From NCBI GenBank assembly GCA_020047815.1, contig JAIFNG010000058.1, positions 1 through 64,000 of the forward strand: 64,000 nt of DNA. The letters are read 5' to 3'. The DNA comes from Anaerolinea sp. Its GTDB lineage: Bacteria; Chloroflexota; Anaerolineae; Anaerolineales; Villigracilaceae. Numbering within the stretch: the stretch's first letter is position 1; each line of letters begins with the position of its first letter. The notes below the pieces were generated by a model. The model saw only the letters and a list, made by a program, of their open reading frames with translations, was not told the DNA's origin and did no database searches. Shown one piece after another: positions 10,056 through 19,855 of this stretch. Position numbers and translations under genes: made by a program.

Positions 10056-11255
10056 ATGACTAAGAAACAACACAACACAATTAATCCAGTCATCATTGTG
10101 ACGTTCGGAGTTGTGTTCATTGCAATTGCTCTGGTGCTGTTTGTTTTTCCCCCGAGTGCGGAATCGAATAAACTAAGTGCAGACCCGGGTTCATGGGGGC
10201 AGCTTGTTGTTGCTTTTATTACAGGCATCACCACGGGCGGATTAAGCTGTCTTGCAGTACAGGGTGGGTTGCTGGCGAGTACGCTCGCGCATCAGATCGA
10301 ACAGGATTATGTTGTGCAGGCTGCGAGCAGTAAACAAAAAGCACGAGTCCGCGCGAATTCAGCTTTTCCCATTTTTCTTTTTCTTGTTGCAAAAGTTGTT
10401 GCTTACACTATGCTTGGTGCACTCCTCGGCTGGCTGGGTTCATACTTGACACTCAGCCCCATGACCCGTGCCGTGTTCATGATCACCATCGGCGTGTTCA
10501 TGATCGGCAATGCGCTCCGCATGTTCAACTTGCATCCGATCTTTCGTTATTTTTCCATTGAAACGCCTAAATTCATTACGCGTTATATACGCCACACTGC
10601 AAAGGGTACAGACACGGCCACTCCGCTTTTCCTTGGGATGCTTACTGTCTTTATCCCCTGTGGTGTGACACAGGCCATGATGGCAACCGCACTGGGCACA
10701 GGCAGTATAGAAATGGGCGCTGCGCTCATGTTTTCCTTCACACTTGGAACCAGCCCCGTCTTTTTCATCGTCGCTTATTTGACCACTGAACTTGGTTCGC
10801 GCCTGGAAAAATTCTTTATGCGATTTGTCGCCGCTCTTGTATTGATCCTGGGATTCGTGACTCTTGATGGCGGGCTTAACGTTCTGGGATCCCCATTTTC
10901 GTTTCAAAACCTCTCCCGAAATTGGTTCCCCTCTTATAGTACATCCCCGTCCGCAGCAGAAATTTCTCAGCCGTTGGCTGCCGATGGGGATGGAGTGCTC
11001 GTCCTAAATGTGGAAGACAATGGATATTTTCCTTCCAGCTTGAACGCTCCGGCTGACAAAGCGCTTGTATTGAATCTTATTACAGATCAAACCTATTCCT
11101 GTGCCCGTGACTTTGTCATCCCCGCATTGGATTTTTACGAATTACTCCCTGATACTGGTACCGTGCAGGTTAATATACCTGCACAGGAGAAGGGGAGTAC
11201 CCTATTCTTCACCTGTTCAATGGGAATGTACACAGGGCAAATCGTGTTTGAGTAA
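10056..11255 (+). CDS. TauE/SafE (UreH-like) membrane transporter fused to a C-terminal cupredoxin-like domain
   Basis: TGITTGGLSCLAVQGGLLAS and FIPCGVTQAMM membrane repeats; C-terminus NVEDNGYFPSSLNAPADKALVLNL...FTCSMGMYTGQIVFE. Confidence 0.82.
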   Translation: MTKKQHNTINPVIIVTFGVVFIAIALVLFVFPPSAESNKLSADPGSWGQLVVAFITGITTGGLSCLAVQGGLLASTLAHQIEQDYVVQAASSKQKARVRANSAFPIFLFLVAKVVAYTMLGALLGWLGSYLTLSPMTRAVFMITIGVFMIGNALRMFNLHPIFRYFSIETPKFITRYIRHTAKGTDTATPLFLGMLTVFIPCGVTQAMMATALGTGSIEMGAALMFSFTLGTSPVFFIVAYLTTELGSRLEKFFMRFVAALVLILGFVTLDGGLNVLGSPFSFQNLSRNWFPSYSTSPSAAEISQPLAADGDGVLVLNVEDNGYFPSSLNAPADKALVLNLITDQTYSCARDFVIPALDFYELLPDTGTVQVNIPAQEKGSTLFFTCSMGMYTGQIVFE

Positions 11256-11311
11256 AAAAAAGATAATGGACGACAAATCGGGTAAGTCGTTCATCGTTAA
11301 AGGATATTCTT

Positions 11312-11533
11312 ATGATAAAAAAAACCTTCAAAATTTCAAATATGACATGCTCCAACTGCGTCATGAAACTTGAAAGCCTCGAAGATGATCTTGTTGGTGT
11401 TAAAGAGATCAAAGCCAGTTATCACAGATCGGAAATGGTTATTGAATTCGACGAATTCAAACTTACTGACCAACAAATCATCACTGAGGTGAAAAAGAAA
11501 GGCTATCAAGTTGTTGAAGTAAAAGAGATGTAG
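11312..11533 (+). CDS. HMA-domain metal-binding protein
   Basis: KISNMTCSNCVMKLESL; 73 aa. Confidence 0.85.
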   Translation: MIKKTFKISNMTCSNCVMKLESLEDDLVGVKEIKASYHRSEMVIEFDEFKLTDQQIITEVKKKGYQVVEVKEM

Positions 11534-11607
11534 TCAGGTAACACGGATTTCTTAAGGGATGCTTGTGTTTTGATGTTTGTTTACTGACTTCCGTGTATAC
11601 TTCTGGC

Positions 11608-11991
11608 ATGCGTAAATATTACACACCCAGGGAAGCGAATGAAACTTTAAGTATCGTCCATCCGATCCTAAAAGAGTTGATGGAAATTGGAGAGCGGATT
11701 CGTGCACATCAACCTGAGTATTGGTCTGTTGTACAGAAGTCTGCAGGGAATGGCGGGAATCCTGCATTAAGCAAACTGCTCCCGGATTTTGATCGTCTTG
11801 ATGTTCTCCTTCATGGCATTCAGGATATGGGGATCGAAGTAAAGGACCTGTCCATTGGATTAATTGATTTTGTCGCTCTTCATGATGGCAGGGAGGTGTA
11901 TTTGTGTTGGAAGTATGGTGAGGAAAGTGTCCAGTTTTGGCACGAGATCGAAGCAGGGTTTTCAGGCCGCCAGTTGATCGATTGGGGATAG
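11608..11991 (+). CDS. DUF2203 family protein
   Basis: YYTPREANETLSIVHPILKELMEIGERI ... LIDFVALHDGREVYLCWKYGEESVQFWHEIEAGFSGRQ; -10 TATACT 6 nt before ATG at 11608. Confidence 0.75.
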   Translation: MRKYYTPREANETLSIVHPILKELMEIGERIRAHQPEYWSVVQKSAGNGGNPALSKLLPDFDRLDVLLHGIQDMGIEVKDLSIGLIDFVALHDGREVYLCWKYGEESVQFWHEIEAGFSGRQLIDWG

Positions 11992-12488
11992 GGTCGGTAT
12001 CATATCCTTCTAACTATTCAAGATGATCGTGATTCGAACCATTGTTATAGAAATCATACTTATAACTATAATTGGGTGGGAGGAAAAATTGACTTAGGCA
12101 GGGTGCAGCCTCGGCGCGTACAATAATTCATAGCGGTGTGGAGCTATTCACCATCCGGCATGATTTGATGGATAAGAATATTCTGTCTAATGTGAATAAT
12201 ATTGATTTTTGGGCTGAGATGATTGAATGGAAACTTGGGTTCGTAGGCGCATCACCTATGGGAGACTAAGGAAGTGACTGCCAGGAAAAAGACAAGGGAA
12301 TTTTTCAACCCGCGCTGCCCCCAGCACCTTTGTATTTTAAGAGTCGAATTTGTCTCAGGTAAATGGCTTTTGAGAAAGCTAAAGGCCAGTAATTTTATGT
12401 TCATCAGACCTTTTGTTTTAGAAAGCGCAGGGTGCCTTTATACTGATTTATCAAACCATGAAACGATAAACTACCTACGGGAGCATAA

Positions 12489-13385
12489 ATGAACAAAGGA
12501 ATTTTGTACGGTATTGGTGCATATGTGTTTTGGGGGTTCTTTCCCATCTATTGGAAACTTCTCCATCATGTTCCCGCCATCCAGTTGATCGGCCACCGCA
12601 TCATCTGGTCTTTTCTGCTGTTGATTGTTTTCATATTCTTCACCGGACAATGGACGGAATTTCGTGTAACTATAAACGGAAAAGTTTTACGCACATACAC
12701 AATTGCCGCGTTCCTTATCGGAGTTAACTGGTTTTTGTATGTCTGGGCAGTTAATGCCAATTTCATTGTTGAGACAAGTCTTGGCTATTTCATCAATCCT
12801 CTGATCAGCGTTCTTTTGGGCGTTATTTTCCTTAAGGAAAGACTGCGTGCTGCACAGTGGATTCCTGTGGTTCTTGCCGCGATAGGTGTGACCTACCTTA
12901 CCTTTGTTTACGGACGTTTACCTTACATTGCACTTACCCTGGCTTTTTCATTTGGATTATATGGATTGGTTAAGAAACTTTCCCCGCTAGGTGCGCTTTA
13001 TGGTCTTTCCATTGAAACGGGTATTCTTTTTATCCCTGCGCTTGCTTATCTTATTTTTGTCGAAGTCACCGGCTCTGCCTATTTTATTCACACAGGTACC
13101 ACCGCAGATCTGCTCATGATTGGAGCTGGATTGGTGACCACTGTCCCCCTGCTCATGTTCGCCTCTGCAGCGCGTTCCATTCCGCTCTGGGTCGTGGGCT
13201 TGCTTCAATATATTGCACCAACACTTCAGTTTCTGATCGGTGTATTTATTTATAGGGAACCTTTCAGCCATTATCAATTGATCGGGTTTGGTATAGTCTG
13301 GATCGCGCTTGTCGTCTTCCTTGTTGAAAACTACCTTGCCAACCGCTCTCCCATTGAGCCGCTTCCAGAAATGGGTGAGGGTTAA
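12489..13385 (+). CDS. rarD: RarD-like EamA/DMT family transporter
   Basis: MNKGILYGIGAYVFWGFFPIYWKLLHHVPAIQLIGHRIIWS; multi-TM. Confidence 0.9.
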   Translation: MNKGILYGIGAYVFWGFFPIYWKLLHHVPAIQLIGHRIIWSFLLLIVFIFFTGQWTEFRVTINGKVLRTYTIAAFLIGVNWFLYVWAVNANFIVETSLGYFINPLISVLLGVIFLKERLRAAQWIPVVLAAIGVTYLTFVYGRLPYIALTLAFSFGLYGLVKKLSPLGALYGLSIETGILFIPALAYLIFVEVTGSAYFIHTGTTADLLMIGAGLVTTVPLLMFASAARSIPLWVVGLLQYIAPTLQFLIGVFIYREPFSHYQLIGFGIVWIALVVFLVENYLANRSPIEPLPEMGEG

Positions 13386-13484
13386 ATGGAAATTTCTGAA
13401 AAGCGAATTTAATCAACTTTGGGATAAAATTATCACTGGATGAGAAAATCCCTTCCATAAATCCTACAAAGTGAGGTTGCCAGA

Positions 13485-14681
13485 ATGAGTAAAAAGAAAG
13501 GTGTGATCGGTATTTTGACCGGGGGTGGTGATGTGCCAGGATTAAACCCTGCTATTCGTGCTGTAACGATTCGTGCTTTGCGTGAAGGTTATCAAGTGAT
13601 TGGCTTCCGCCGCGGTTGGGCAGGATTGGTGGATATCATTCGTGACAATGGTGCGGATAACAGCGCGAATTATCAGATCCTGACTGAGGAGGTTGTCAAT
13701 CGGGCGGGACGTACAGGTGGAACCTTCCTGCACTCTTCACGTACGAACCCGGCGAAGGTCAAAAAGAGCAGTGTCCCCGAGCATTTGCAGGACCAATACA
13801 AGGAAGAAGTAAATGATCTGACCCCCGAAGTCCTCAAAAACCTGGATTTTCTTGGCGTGGATTATATGATTCCCATTGGTGGTGACGACACACTCAGTTA
13901 TGGCGTACGTCTCTACCAGGAGGGTTTCAAGGTTGTTGCCATCCCGAAGACGATGGATAACGATGTGCCCGGAACCGACTACTGCATTGGATTCAGCACT
14001 TGTGTTACCCGCACTATTTCGTTAACCAATAGTTTGCGTACCATTGCCGGTTCACATGAACGCTTTTTGGTTTTGGAAGTATTTGGACGCTATGCAGGTT
14101 TTACCGCCATGATCCCCACCATGGCGGGTGCAGCAAACCGTTGTGTGATCCCCGAGTTCAAATTCAATATTGACCACCTGACTGACCTGTTGGTGAGAGA
14201 TCGTGCCGCCAATCCCAGCCGTTATTCAGTTTTGTTGATTTCTGAAGGCGCAATGTACGAAGGCGGAGAGATGGTCTTCCAGGATCGTTCCACCGATGCC
14301 TATGGTCACGCCAAACTCGGCGGCATTGGCGACCTGGTTTCCGAACGTATCAAGGAACTATCACCCAAATACAACAACGGCAGGAAAGTGGAAGTCATCA
14401 ATCAGAAAATCGGATATATGGTGCGTGGTGGAGATCCCGACGCAATTGACTCAATCGTCCCAATGGCATTTGGTAATCTGGCGCTTGACCTTGTATTGGG
14501 TGGGATCCATGGCAGGCTTGTTGTATTGAAGAATGGACGTTACGACAATATGCCTTTGGATATTCTGACCTCGACTAAAAAACTTGTGGATGTTAATCGT
14601 TTTTATGAAACTGAGCGCTATCGCCCGAAGTATGAAAACTTTGAAATGAAACCGCTCTTTATCATGACTAGCGAAGTATAG
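13485..14681 (+). CDS. pfp: Phosphofructokinase, probably pyrophosphate-dependent type
   Basis: GGGDVPGLNPAIRAV, IGGDDTLSYG, PKTMDNDVPGTDYCIGF. Confidence 0.88.
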   Translation: MSKKKGVIGILTGGGDVPGLNPAIRAVTIRALREGYQVIGFRRGWAGLVDIIRDNGADNSANYQILTEEVVNRAGRTGGTFLHSSRTNPAKVKKSSVPEHLQDQYKEEVNDLTPEVLKNLDFLGVDYMIPIGGDDTLSYGVRLYQEGFKVVAIPKTMDNDVPGTDYCIGFSTCVTRTISLTNSLRTIAGSHERFLVLEVFGRYAGFTAMIPTMAGAANRCVIPEFKFNIDHLTDLLVRDRAANPSRYSVLLISEGAMYEGGEMVFQDRSTDAYGHAKLGGIGDLVSERIKELSPKYNNGRKVEVINQKIGYMVRGGDPDAIDSIVPMAFGNLALDLVLGGIHGRLVVLKNGRYDNMPLDILTSTKKLVDVNRFYETERYRPKYENFEMKPLFIMTSEV

Positions 14682-14699
14682 ATATTTTCAGTTTGAGTG

Positions 14700-14734
14700 A
14701 AGTACAGCCGCTCGCGAGCGGCTGTACTTTTTCA
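14700..14734 (+). terminator. Rho-independent-like terminator, perfect palindrome then T tract
   Basis: AAGTACAGCCGCTCGCGAGCGGCTGTACTT followed by TTTT, downstream of pfp. Confidence 0.8.
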
Positions 14735-14823
14735 TCAATATTACGCAAATCTGTAGTTTTCAAAAATTATTTATCGGTAATCTGTGTTGATATGACACCA
14801 AGCTTTAATGAGGAGAGTACCAA

Positions 14824-15849
14824 ATGAACTTTGCTATGTGGAAGAAAGCACTGAATGTAATCCCCGAAGTTTCAAAAGAAGAATGGGATCGACTTGATGT
14901 CATCTCAAAGTGGTTGATCTCCACCCGTGCAGCGGTTCTAGTGATGACCTTCATCTCTACGGGGTTGGCAGGACTTTTTGCCTGGCGCGCCGGGTCGTTC
15001 AGTCTCATCTCCTGGACTGCCCTGGCATTCGGACTCATCATGGCTCATGCCAGTAATAACATCTTCAATGACTACACCGATTATGTGCGCGGTGTTGACA
15101 AGGATAATTATTACCGCACTCTGTACGGCACGCAGCCGATCGCCTCGGGATTAATGACAAGAAATCAGCATTTGACTTACTTTGCAGTGACTGGCATCCT
15201 TGCACTAATGGCGGGGCTATACCTGATCTTTATCAACGCCAATGACCCGATTATTTGGATATTACTTGCCACAGGTGCATTTTTTGTATTCTTCTACACT
15301 TGGCCACTCAAAGGACTTGGGCTTGGCGAGATCGCTGTATTGGTGGTTTGGGGGCCACTCATGATCGGTGGGGGATATTATGTCCTGACCCATCAATGGG
15401 ATTGGTCCGTTGCCATAGCCAGCCTTCCGTATGTGCTCGGCGTAACTACCGTTATTTTTGGCAAACACATTGACAAGATCGGTGTGGATGCTGCCAAGAA
15501 GATCTTCACCCTGCCCGTGTTAATCGGTGAAAAAGCTGCGCGTTATGCAATGATCGCGATGATGATCCTGCCGTATTTACTCACAGGCTATTTGATCCTT
15601 ACAAGGTTTTTCACCCCTGTTATGATGGTTGTCTTGTTTGCTCTTCCCGCTTTGTATGAAAGCCTTCCTCCTTTAACCAAACCCAGGCCGGAAACCCGTC
15701 CAAAAGACTTCCCCGATGGACAGGGGGGCTGGCCACTTTACTTTGCTCCCATCGCATTCCGTAATAATCGCTCTTTCGGTTCGCTCTTTATGTTCAGCTT
15801 ATTTGTTGATGTAATCCTGAGAAATTTCCTGCCGGCTTTCTGGCGATAA
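14824..15849 (+). CDS. UbiA-family prenyltransferase-like membrane protein (copy 1)
   Basis: NIFNDYTDYVRGVDKDNYYRT and GKHIDKIGVDAAKKIFTLPVLIG motifs; 8-9 TM. Confidence 0.85.
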   Translation: MNFAMWKKALNVIPEVSKEEWDRLDVISKWLISTRAAVLVMTFISTGLAGLFAWRAGSFSLISWTALAFGLIMAHASNNIFNDYTDYVRGVDKDNYYRTLYGTQPIASGLMTRNQHLTYFAVTGILALMAGLYLIFINANDPIIWILLATGAFFVFFYTWPLKGLGLGEIAVLVVWGPLMIGGGYYVLTHQWDWSVAIASLPYVLGVTTVIFGKHIDKIGVDAAKKIFTLPVLIGEKAARYAMIAMMILPYLLTGYLILTRFFTPVMMVVLFALPALYESLPPLTKPRPETRPKDFPDGQGGWPLYFAPIAFRNNRSFGSLFMFSLFVDVILRNFLPAFWR

Positions 15850-15858
15850 GGATTTGAT

Positions 15859-15897
15859 AAGTCCCGAAAGATCCAAAATCTTTTGGGACTTTTTTTA
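15859..15897 (+). terminator. Rho-independent terminator
   Basis: AAGTCCCGAAAGAT...ATCTTTTGGGACTTTTTTT after copy-1 UbiA gene. Confidence 0.8.
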
Positions 15898-16046
15898 CAA
15901 CAAGTAAAAGTACTTTATTGCACAAAACAGTTGTATAATCCCGAATGATTGGCTTATGGTTTGAATAATATATAAAAGAACCTGTCTGAAGATGAACTTC
16001 AAAATACCTTTTTTGGACTGGTTTCAATTTTTTTGAAGGAGAAGAT

Positions 16047-17177
16047 ATGCACATCAATTTTGCCATGTGGCGGAAAGCCTCATGGGAACTCATCAAGATG
16101 GAAGACAAGAAAGAGTGGGAGGCACTCGATGTCATCTCAAAGTGGTTGATCGCCACGCGTTCAGCGGTAACCACTGTCACAATTTACTCATGTATCATTG
16201 CGGGTTTCCTGGCTTGGCGTGATGGGTATTTTGCCTGGCTTCCATGGCTGGTAGTGACCCTGGGTTTATTTATCGCGCATGGTACAAATAACCTGCTCAA
16301 TGACTATACTGATTTCTCGCGTGGAGTGGATAAGGACAACTATTTCCGTACACAATATGGTGTGCATCCGCTTGTGCAAAAATTTTGGTCGAAGGATATT
16401 CAGATAAAGTGGTTCATTGCCAGTGGTGTGCTTGCCGTACTATCGGGCGTGTTTGCTTTGTTTTATACGAACTTCAATCCGTACATCATTGGCATGTTCG
16501 CCCTGGGCGCACTTGTTTTGCTCTTCTATACATGGCCTTTTAAATATTGGGGCATCGGTGAATTATCCATATTCCTGATTTGGGGGCCGATCATGATAGG
16601 GAGTGTGTACGTTGTCCTGACTCTCGGCGTTGGGGGCGATATTTCCAATGTGTTTAAGGTTGCGCTTGCTGGCGTTCCCTTCGGCTTGAGTGTCGCCAGC
16701 ATCAACATTGGCAAGCACATAGATAAAATGGACGACGATAAGAAGAAGGGCGTTGGTACTTTCCCTGTGCGGGTCGGCCAAACCTTTGCGCGTTATGTAA
16801 ATATCCTTTCCATTGTATTTGCATATGGTGTCATTTTTTATCTTGTTGCCACAGGTTATTTCTCCACCTTGATGCTGGTCATCGTCTTCGCTCTGCAGCG
16901 CGCCATGTATGCGGTTGCTGTGTTATCCAAGCCGCGCCCCGAGGGTCCACCGAAAGGTTTTGAAGCATTCTGGCCAACCTGGTTTTCTGGTTTCTGTTTC
17001 TATCACAACCGTATGTTTGGCGGACTCTTTATTTTGGGTATTTTTCTCGACACAGTTGCCCGAAAATTTGATGCATCTCTTCCTCTGTCAGCCAACTGGT
17101 TGGGCTTCATTGCCATAGGTCTTGGTCTTATTTATGCTGTGGTCCAGATGGCAAATGCCAAGGCCAAGCAGGCGTAA
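16047..17177 (+). CDS. UbiA-family prenyltransferase-like membrane protein (copy 2)
   Basis: NLLNDYTDFSRGVDKDNYFRTQYG and GKHIDKMDDDKKKGVGTFPVRVG; paralog of 14824-15849. Confidence 0.86.
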   Translation: MHINFAMWRKASWELIKMEDKKEWEALDVISKWLIATRSAVTTVTIYSCIIAGFLAWRDGYFAWLPWLVVTLGLFIAHGTNNLLNDYTDFSRGVDKDNYFRTQYGVHPLVQKFWSKDIQIKWFIASGVLAVLSGVFALFYTNFNPYIIGMFALGALVLLFYTWPFKYWGIGELSIFLIWGPIMIGSVYVVLTLGVGGDISNVFKVALAGVPFGLSVASINIGKHIDKMDDDKKKGVGTFPVRVGQTFARYVNILSIVFAYGVIFYLVATGYFSTLMLVIVFALQRAMYAVAVLSKPRPEGPPKGFEAFWPTWFSGFCFYHNRMFGGLFILGIFLDTVARKFDASLPLSANWLGFIAIGLGLIYAVVQMANAKAKQA

Positions 17178-17198
17178 AAAAATCGAAGCAGAAAATAA

Positions 17199-17227
17199 AA
17201 AGACTCCGATTATCGGAGTCTTTTTCC
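17199..17227. terminator. Bidirectional terminator between convergent genes
   Basis: AAAAAGACTCCGATTATCGGAGTCTTTTT; overlaps the stop codon of the minus-strand gene. Confidence 0.75.
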
Positions 17228-17953
17228 CTTGGCACAAAACCTGATATCTGCCACGTCCAGCCATTCCTCTTCCCCATCCAACACGCCAAAGGAGATTTTG
17301 CCCTTTGGCGTGAATGCTGCATATTGATTGTCTATCCAAATAATCACTCCGAGCGGTGGTTTTGGACTTACAGTCGACTCAAAAATGAGGGCATCATTTA
17401 CATACCAGGATGTATGCTCCATCTCCCACTCGAGCCGGTATTTGTTCCATTGGGTGACATCCAGGCTGATGGCGGCTGAGTCTTCACGAATGACATTGCT
17501 CAATATTTTCCTCGTTCTTTGGTGTGAGAAGGGGAAGGCCAGCCCTGCAAGAAAAAGCGATGAGTGAAATTTTGGCGAGCGAAATGTTTGTGCAAGAAAC
17601 CCTTGGGAGGGTTTGTCATTTCTGAATGACAAGTAATTATGCGGCGACGAATAAAAAAACCAGACCGCATTCGGCAGTGTAGGCAGGCGGAAAGGACTCC
17701 CCCCGAAACCAAGCGACAATCCAAACGGATCGTTCCAAAGCCCGAAACCCCAAGTCCCTGTGGCGCTGTTGCTCGAGGTTCGTGCTCGCAGACTAAGACT
17801 TAGACCCCGATGGGGAAACTGATGCCGGGAAAGTAAGGAATAGTCATCGAGTTGTGCATCCCGATAATTAGAAGCATCTCCTTTCTGTGTTCCCAATCTC
17901 CAACCGTTTTGTATCGGCTGAATGCTGGCATTTGAGGTGGTCTTTTTATTCAT
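17210..17953 (-). CDS. Hypothetical protein (concanavalin/LamG-like beta-sandwich style)
   Basis: 247 aa; Trp/Tyr-rich, YRLEWEMEHTSWYVNDALIFESTVSPKPPLGVIIWIDNQYA. Confidence 0.6.
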   Translation of the reverse strand: MNKKTTSNASIQPIQNGWRLGTQKGDASNYRDAQLDDYSLLSRHQFPHRGLSLSLRARTSSNSATGTWGFGLWNDPFGLSLGFGGSPFRLPTLPNAVWFFYSSPHNYLSFRNDKPSQGFLAQTFRSPKFHSSLFLAGLAFPFSHQRTRKILSNVIREDSAAISLDVTQWNKYRLEWEMEHTSWYVNDALIFESTVSPKPPLGVIIWIDNQYAAFTPKGKISFGVLDGEEEWLDVADIRFCAKGKRLR

Positions 17954-17956
17954 CTT

Positions 17957-18841
17957 CTACCAACTCCTATTCACCATCCAAATACCAATGAGAATTACCA
18001 CGCCGCCCAGGATGGAAACAAGTGTAATTTTCTCATTCAAAATAATGGCGGCAACTACCATGCTTGTCAGTGGTTCGATAAAAAGGAAGGCGCCTGTTTG
18101 CGCGGCTGGTAGTTGGCTGAGGGCATCGAACCATGCAATGTATGCAAGACCTGTGGTAAATATGCCGAGGTAGACTATTGCCATCCAACCGTGTGAATCA
18201 AGTTGAGGAAATTCGATGTAGTTCCTGCCGGCGAAAAATGTTACAGATGTGAACAGCCAGCCGGTGGTCATTACCCAAAACGTCATCCGCGTGGACGGGT
18301 GGCTCTTTAACCCCCGCCTCGAAAGGATGGAGAATACCGCCCAGTTGACCGAGCTGATAAGAATGAGAAAATCGCCCACAGTGCCAAATTTACCGACGGC
18401 AATCGCGGCAAAATCGCCTTTGGTGACTACAGCCAGTACGCCCAGCATGGCAAGCGCGATTCCCAGGGATTGATGCAAAGCAAGCTTTTCTTTTAGGACC
18501 ATCCAGCCCAACACTGCAATGAACGCTGGAGAAGTGGAAATGATCCAGGCGGTGGTTGTGGCTTGCGCTGTTTGAAGTCCATTGGATTGCAGCCACTGAT
18601 GGAAGGAAATTCCCAAAAAGCCAAGCAGCGCAAAATACCACCATTCTCTCCCTTTTGGGAAAGCAAATTGCTTGCGGATGAGAACTGCGAAAAGTATGAG
18701 CGGAATGCCCATAGTGAAACGAAGCCAGACAACAGCAGTGGGGGAAATCTGCCCTACCGCAATTTTCGTGGCAATAAATGACCCGCCCCAGACGACGACT
18801 GCGAATAGGGCTTCAAGATAAGGGAGGATTTTTATTGTCAT
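17957..18841 (-). CDS. EamA/DMT family transporter
   Basis: 10-TM protein, VVWGGSFIATKIAVGQISPTAVVWLRF; EamA repeats. Confidence 0.88.
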   Translation of the reverse strand: MTIKILPYLEALFAVVVWGGSFIATKIAVGQISPTAVVWLRFTMGIPLILFAVLIRKQFAFPKGREWWYFALLGFLGISFHQWLQSNGLQTAQATTTAWIISTSPAFIAVLGWMVLKEKLALHQSLGIALAMLGVLAVVTKGDFAAIAVGKFGTVGDFLILISSVNWAVFSILSRRGLKSHPSTRMTFWVMTTGWLFTSVTFFAGRNYIEFPQLDSHGWMAIVYLGIFTTGLAYIAWFDALSQLPAAQTGAFLFIEPLTSMVVAAIILNEKITLVSILGGVVILIGIWMVNRSW

Positions 18842-18897
18842 GGTTTTTCCTTGGAGGATGTTTATCCATTATAATTGCCCTTCGGAGGCAATACTTT

Positions 18898-19542
18898 ATG
18901 GAAATTACCTGGTACGGACATTCCTGTTTTAGGCTCATGGAACGAAATTTTGTAACCGTTGTTACCGATCCTTATGACAGTAAGATTGTTGGTTACGATG
19001 CGCTAAAACTAAAGGCTGAGATCGTTACTGTCAGCCACGATGCGTCGGGACACAACTACGATGAAGCAGTTAAAGGTACCACGCATGTTTTAACTGGTCC
19101 TGGCGAATTTGAAATTGGCGGTGTTTTCATCACTGCGGTTCAAACAGACAGCAACAAAAAATCAAAGGACAAAGTTCGCAACACAGTTTATGTCTTTGAT
19201 TACGATGGCATTACTGTTGCGCATCTTGGCGACTTGCAGCAAATTCCCACACAAAGCGAAATCGAGCTGCTCGGAACGGTCAACGTGGCGCTTGTCCCTG
19301 TCGGCGGCGGTAACAGCCTCAATGCCGCGAAAGCTGCGGAAATTGTCAGCATGTTGGAACCCAATCTTGTCATCCCCATGCACTATGCCACCCCAGATTC
19401 AAAAATTAAACTGGATGACCTCAATAAATTCATCAAGGAAATGGGTTTGAGCAAACAGGATGCGCAGTCCTCACTGAAAGTTACCCGTTCAAACCTGCCT
19501 TCAGAAACACACGTTGTTGTTTTGGATTATCAAAAAGGCTAA
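18898..19542 (+). CDS. MBL-fold metal-dependent hydrolase (UPF0173-like)
   Basis: MEITWYGHSCFRLM...VVTDPYDSKIV...VSHDASGHN...IPMHYATPDSK; start at the SD-preceded ATG. Confidence 0.87.
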   Translation: MEITWYGHSCFRLMERNFVTVVTDPYDSKIVGYDALKLKAEIVTVSHDASGHNYDEAVKGTTHVLTGPGEFEIGGVFITAVQTDSNKKSKDKVRNTVYVFDYDGITVAHLGDLQQIPTQSEIELLGTVNVALVPVGGGNSLNAAKAAEIVSMLEPNLVIPMHYATPDSKIKLDDLNKFIKEMGLSKQDAQSSLKVTRSNLPSETHVVVLDYQKG

Positions 19543-19546
19543 TCAT

Positions 19547-19849
19547 ATGTCGGTAAAAGTGATTATGACTTGGGATATCGCACCAGAACGAGATCAGGAA
19601 TATTTTGAATTTGTGGTCGGTGAATTTGTGCCTGGTGTGCAGCGGCTTGGTTTACAACCTGTCGAAGCATGGGCAACCATTTATGGCTCATATCCGCAAA
19701 TTCAAGTTGGCTTGATTGCATCTGATTTGCCCCAGGCGCGCCGCATCCTTGCTTCGGCGGATTGGGCGCTTTTGCAGGAACACCTCTTTGGCTATGTTAA
19801 AAATTACTCGTACAAGATTGTCCCTGCCCGCGCTGGTTTCCAATTCTAA
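19547..19849 (+). CDS. Hypothetical protein
   Basis: MSVKVIMTWDIAPERDQEYFEFVVGEFVPG..., 100 aa, directly after the MBL gene. Confidence 0.7.
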   Translation: MSVKVIMTWDIAPERDQEYFEFVVGEFVPGVQRLGLQPVEAWATIYGSYPQIQVGLIASDLPQARRILASADWALLQEHLFGYVKNYSYKIVPARAGFQF

Positions 19850-19855
19850 AACTCC

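Noticed and set aside
12020-12050. GATTCGAACC, resembling the reverse complement of a tRNA T-loop
   Set aside because: The flanking bases do not form a T-stem, and no acceptor, D- or anticodon arm could be built around it
12274-12492. 72-aa ORF upstream of rarD
   Set aside because: No family resemblance and likely part of the rarD leader
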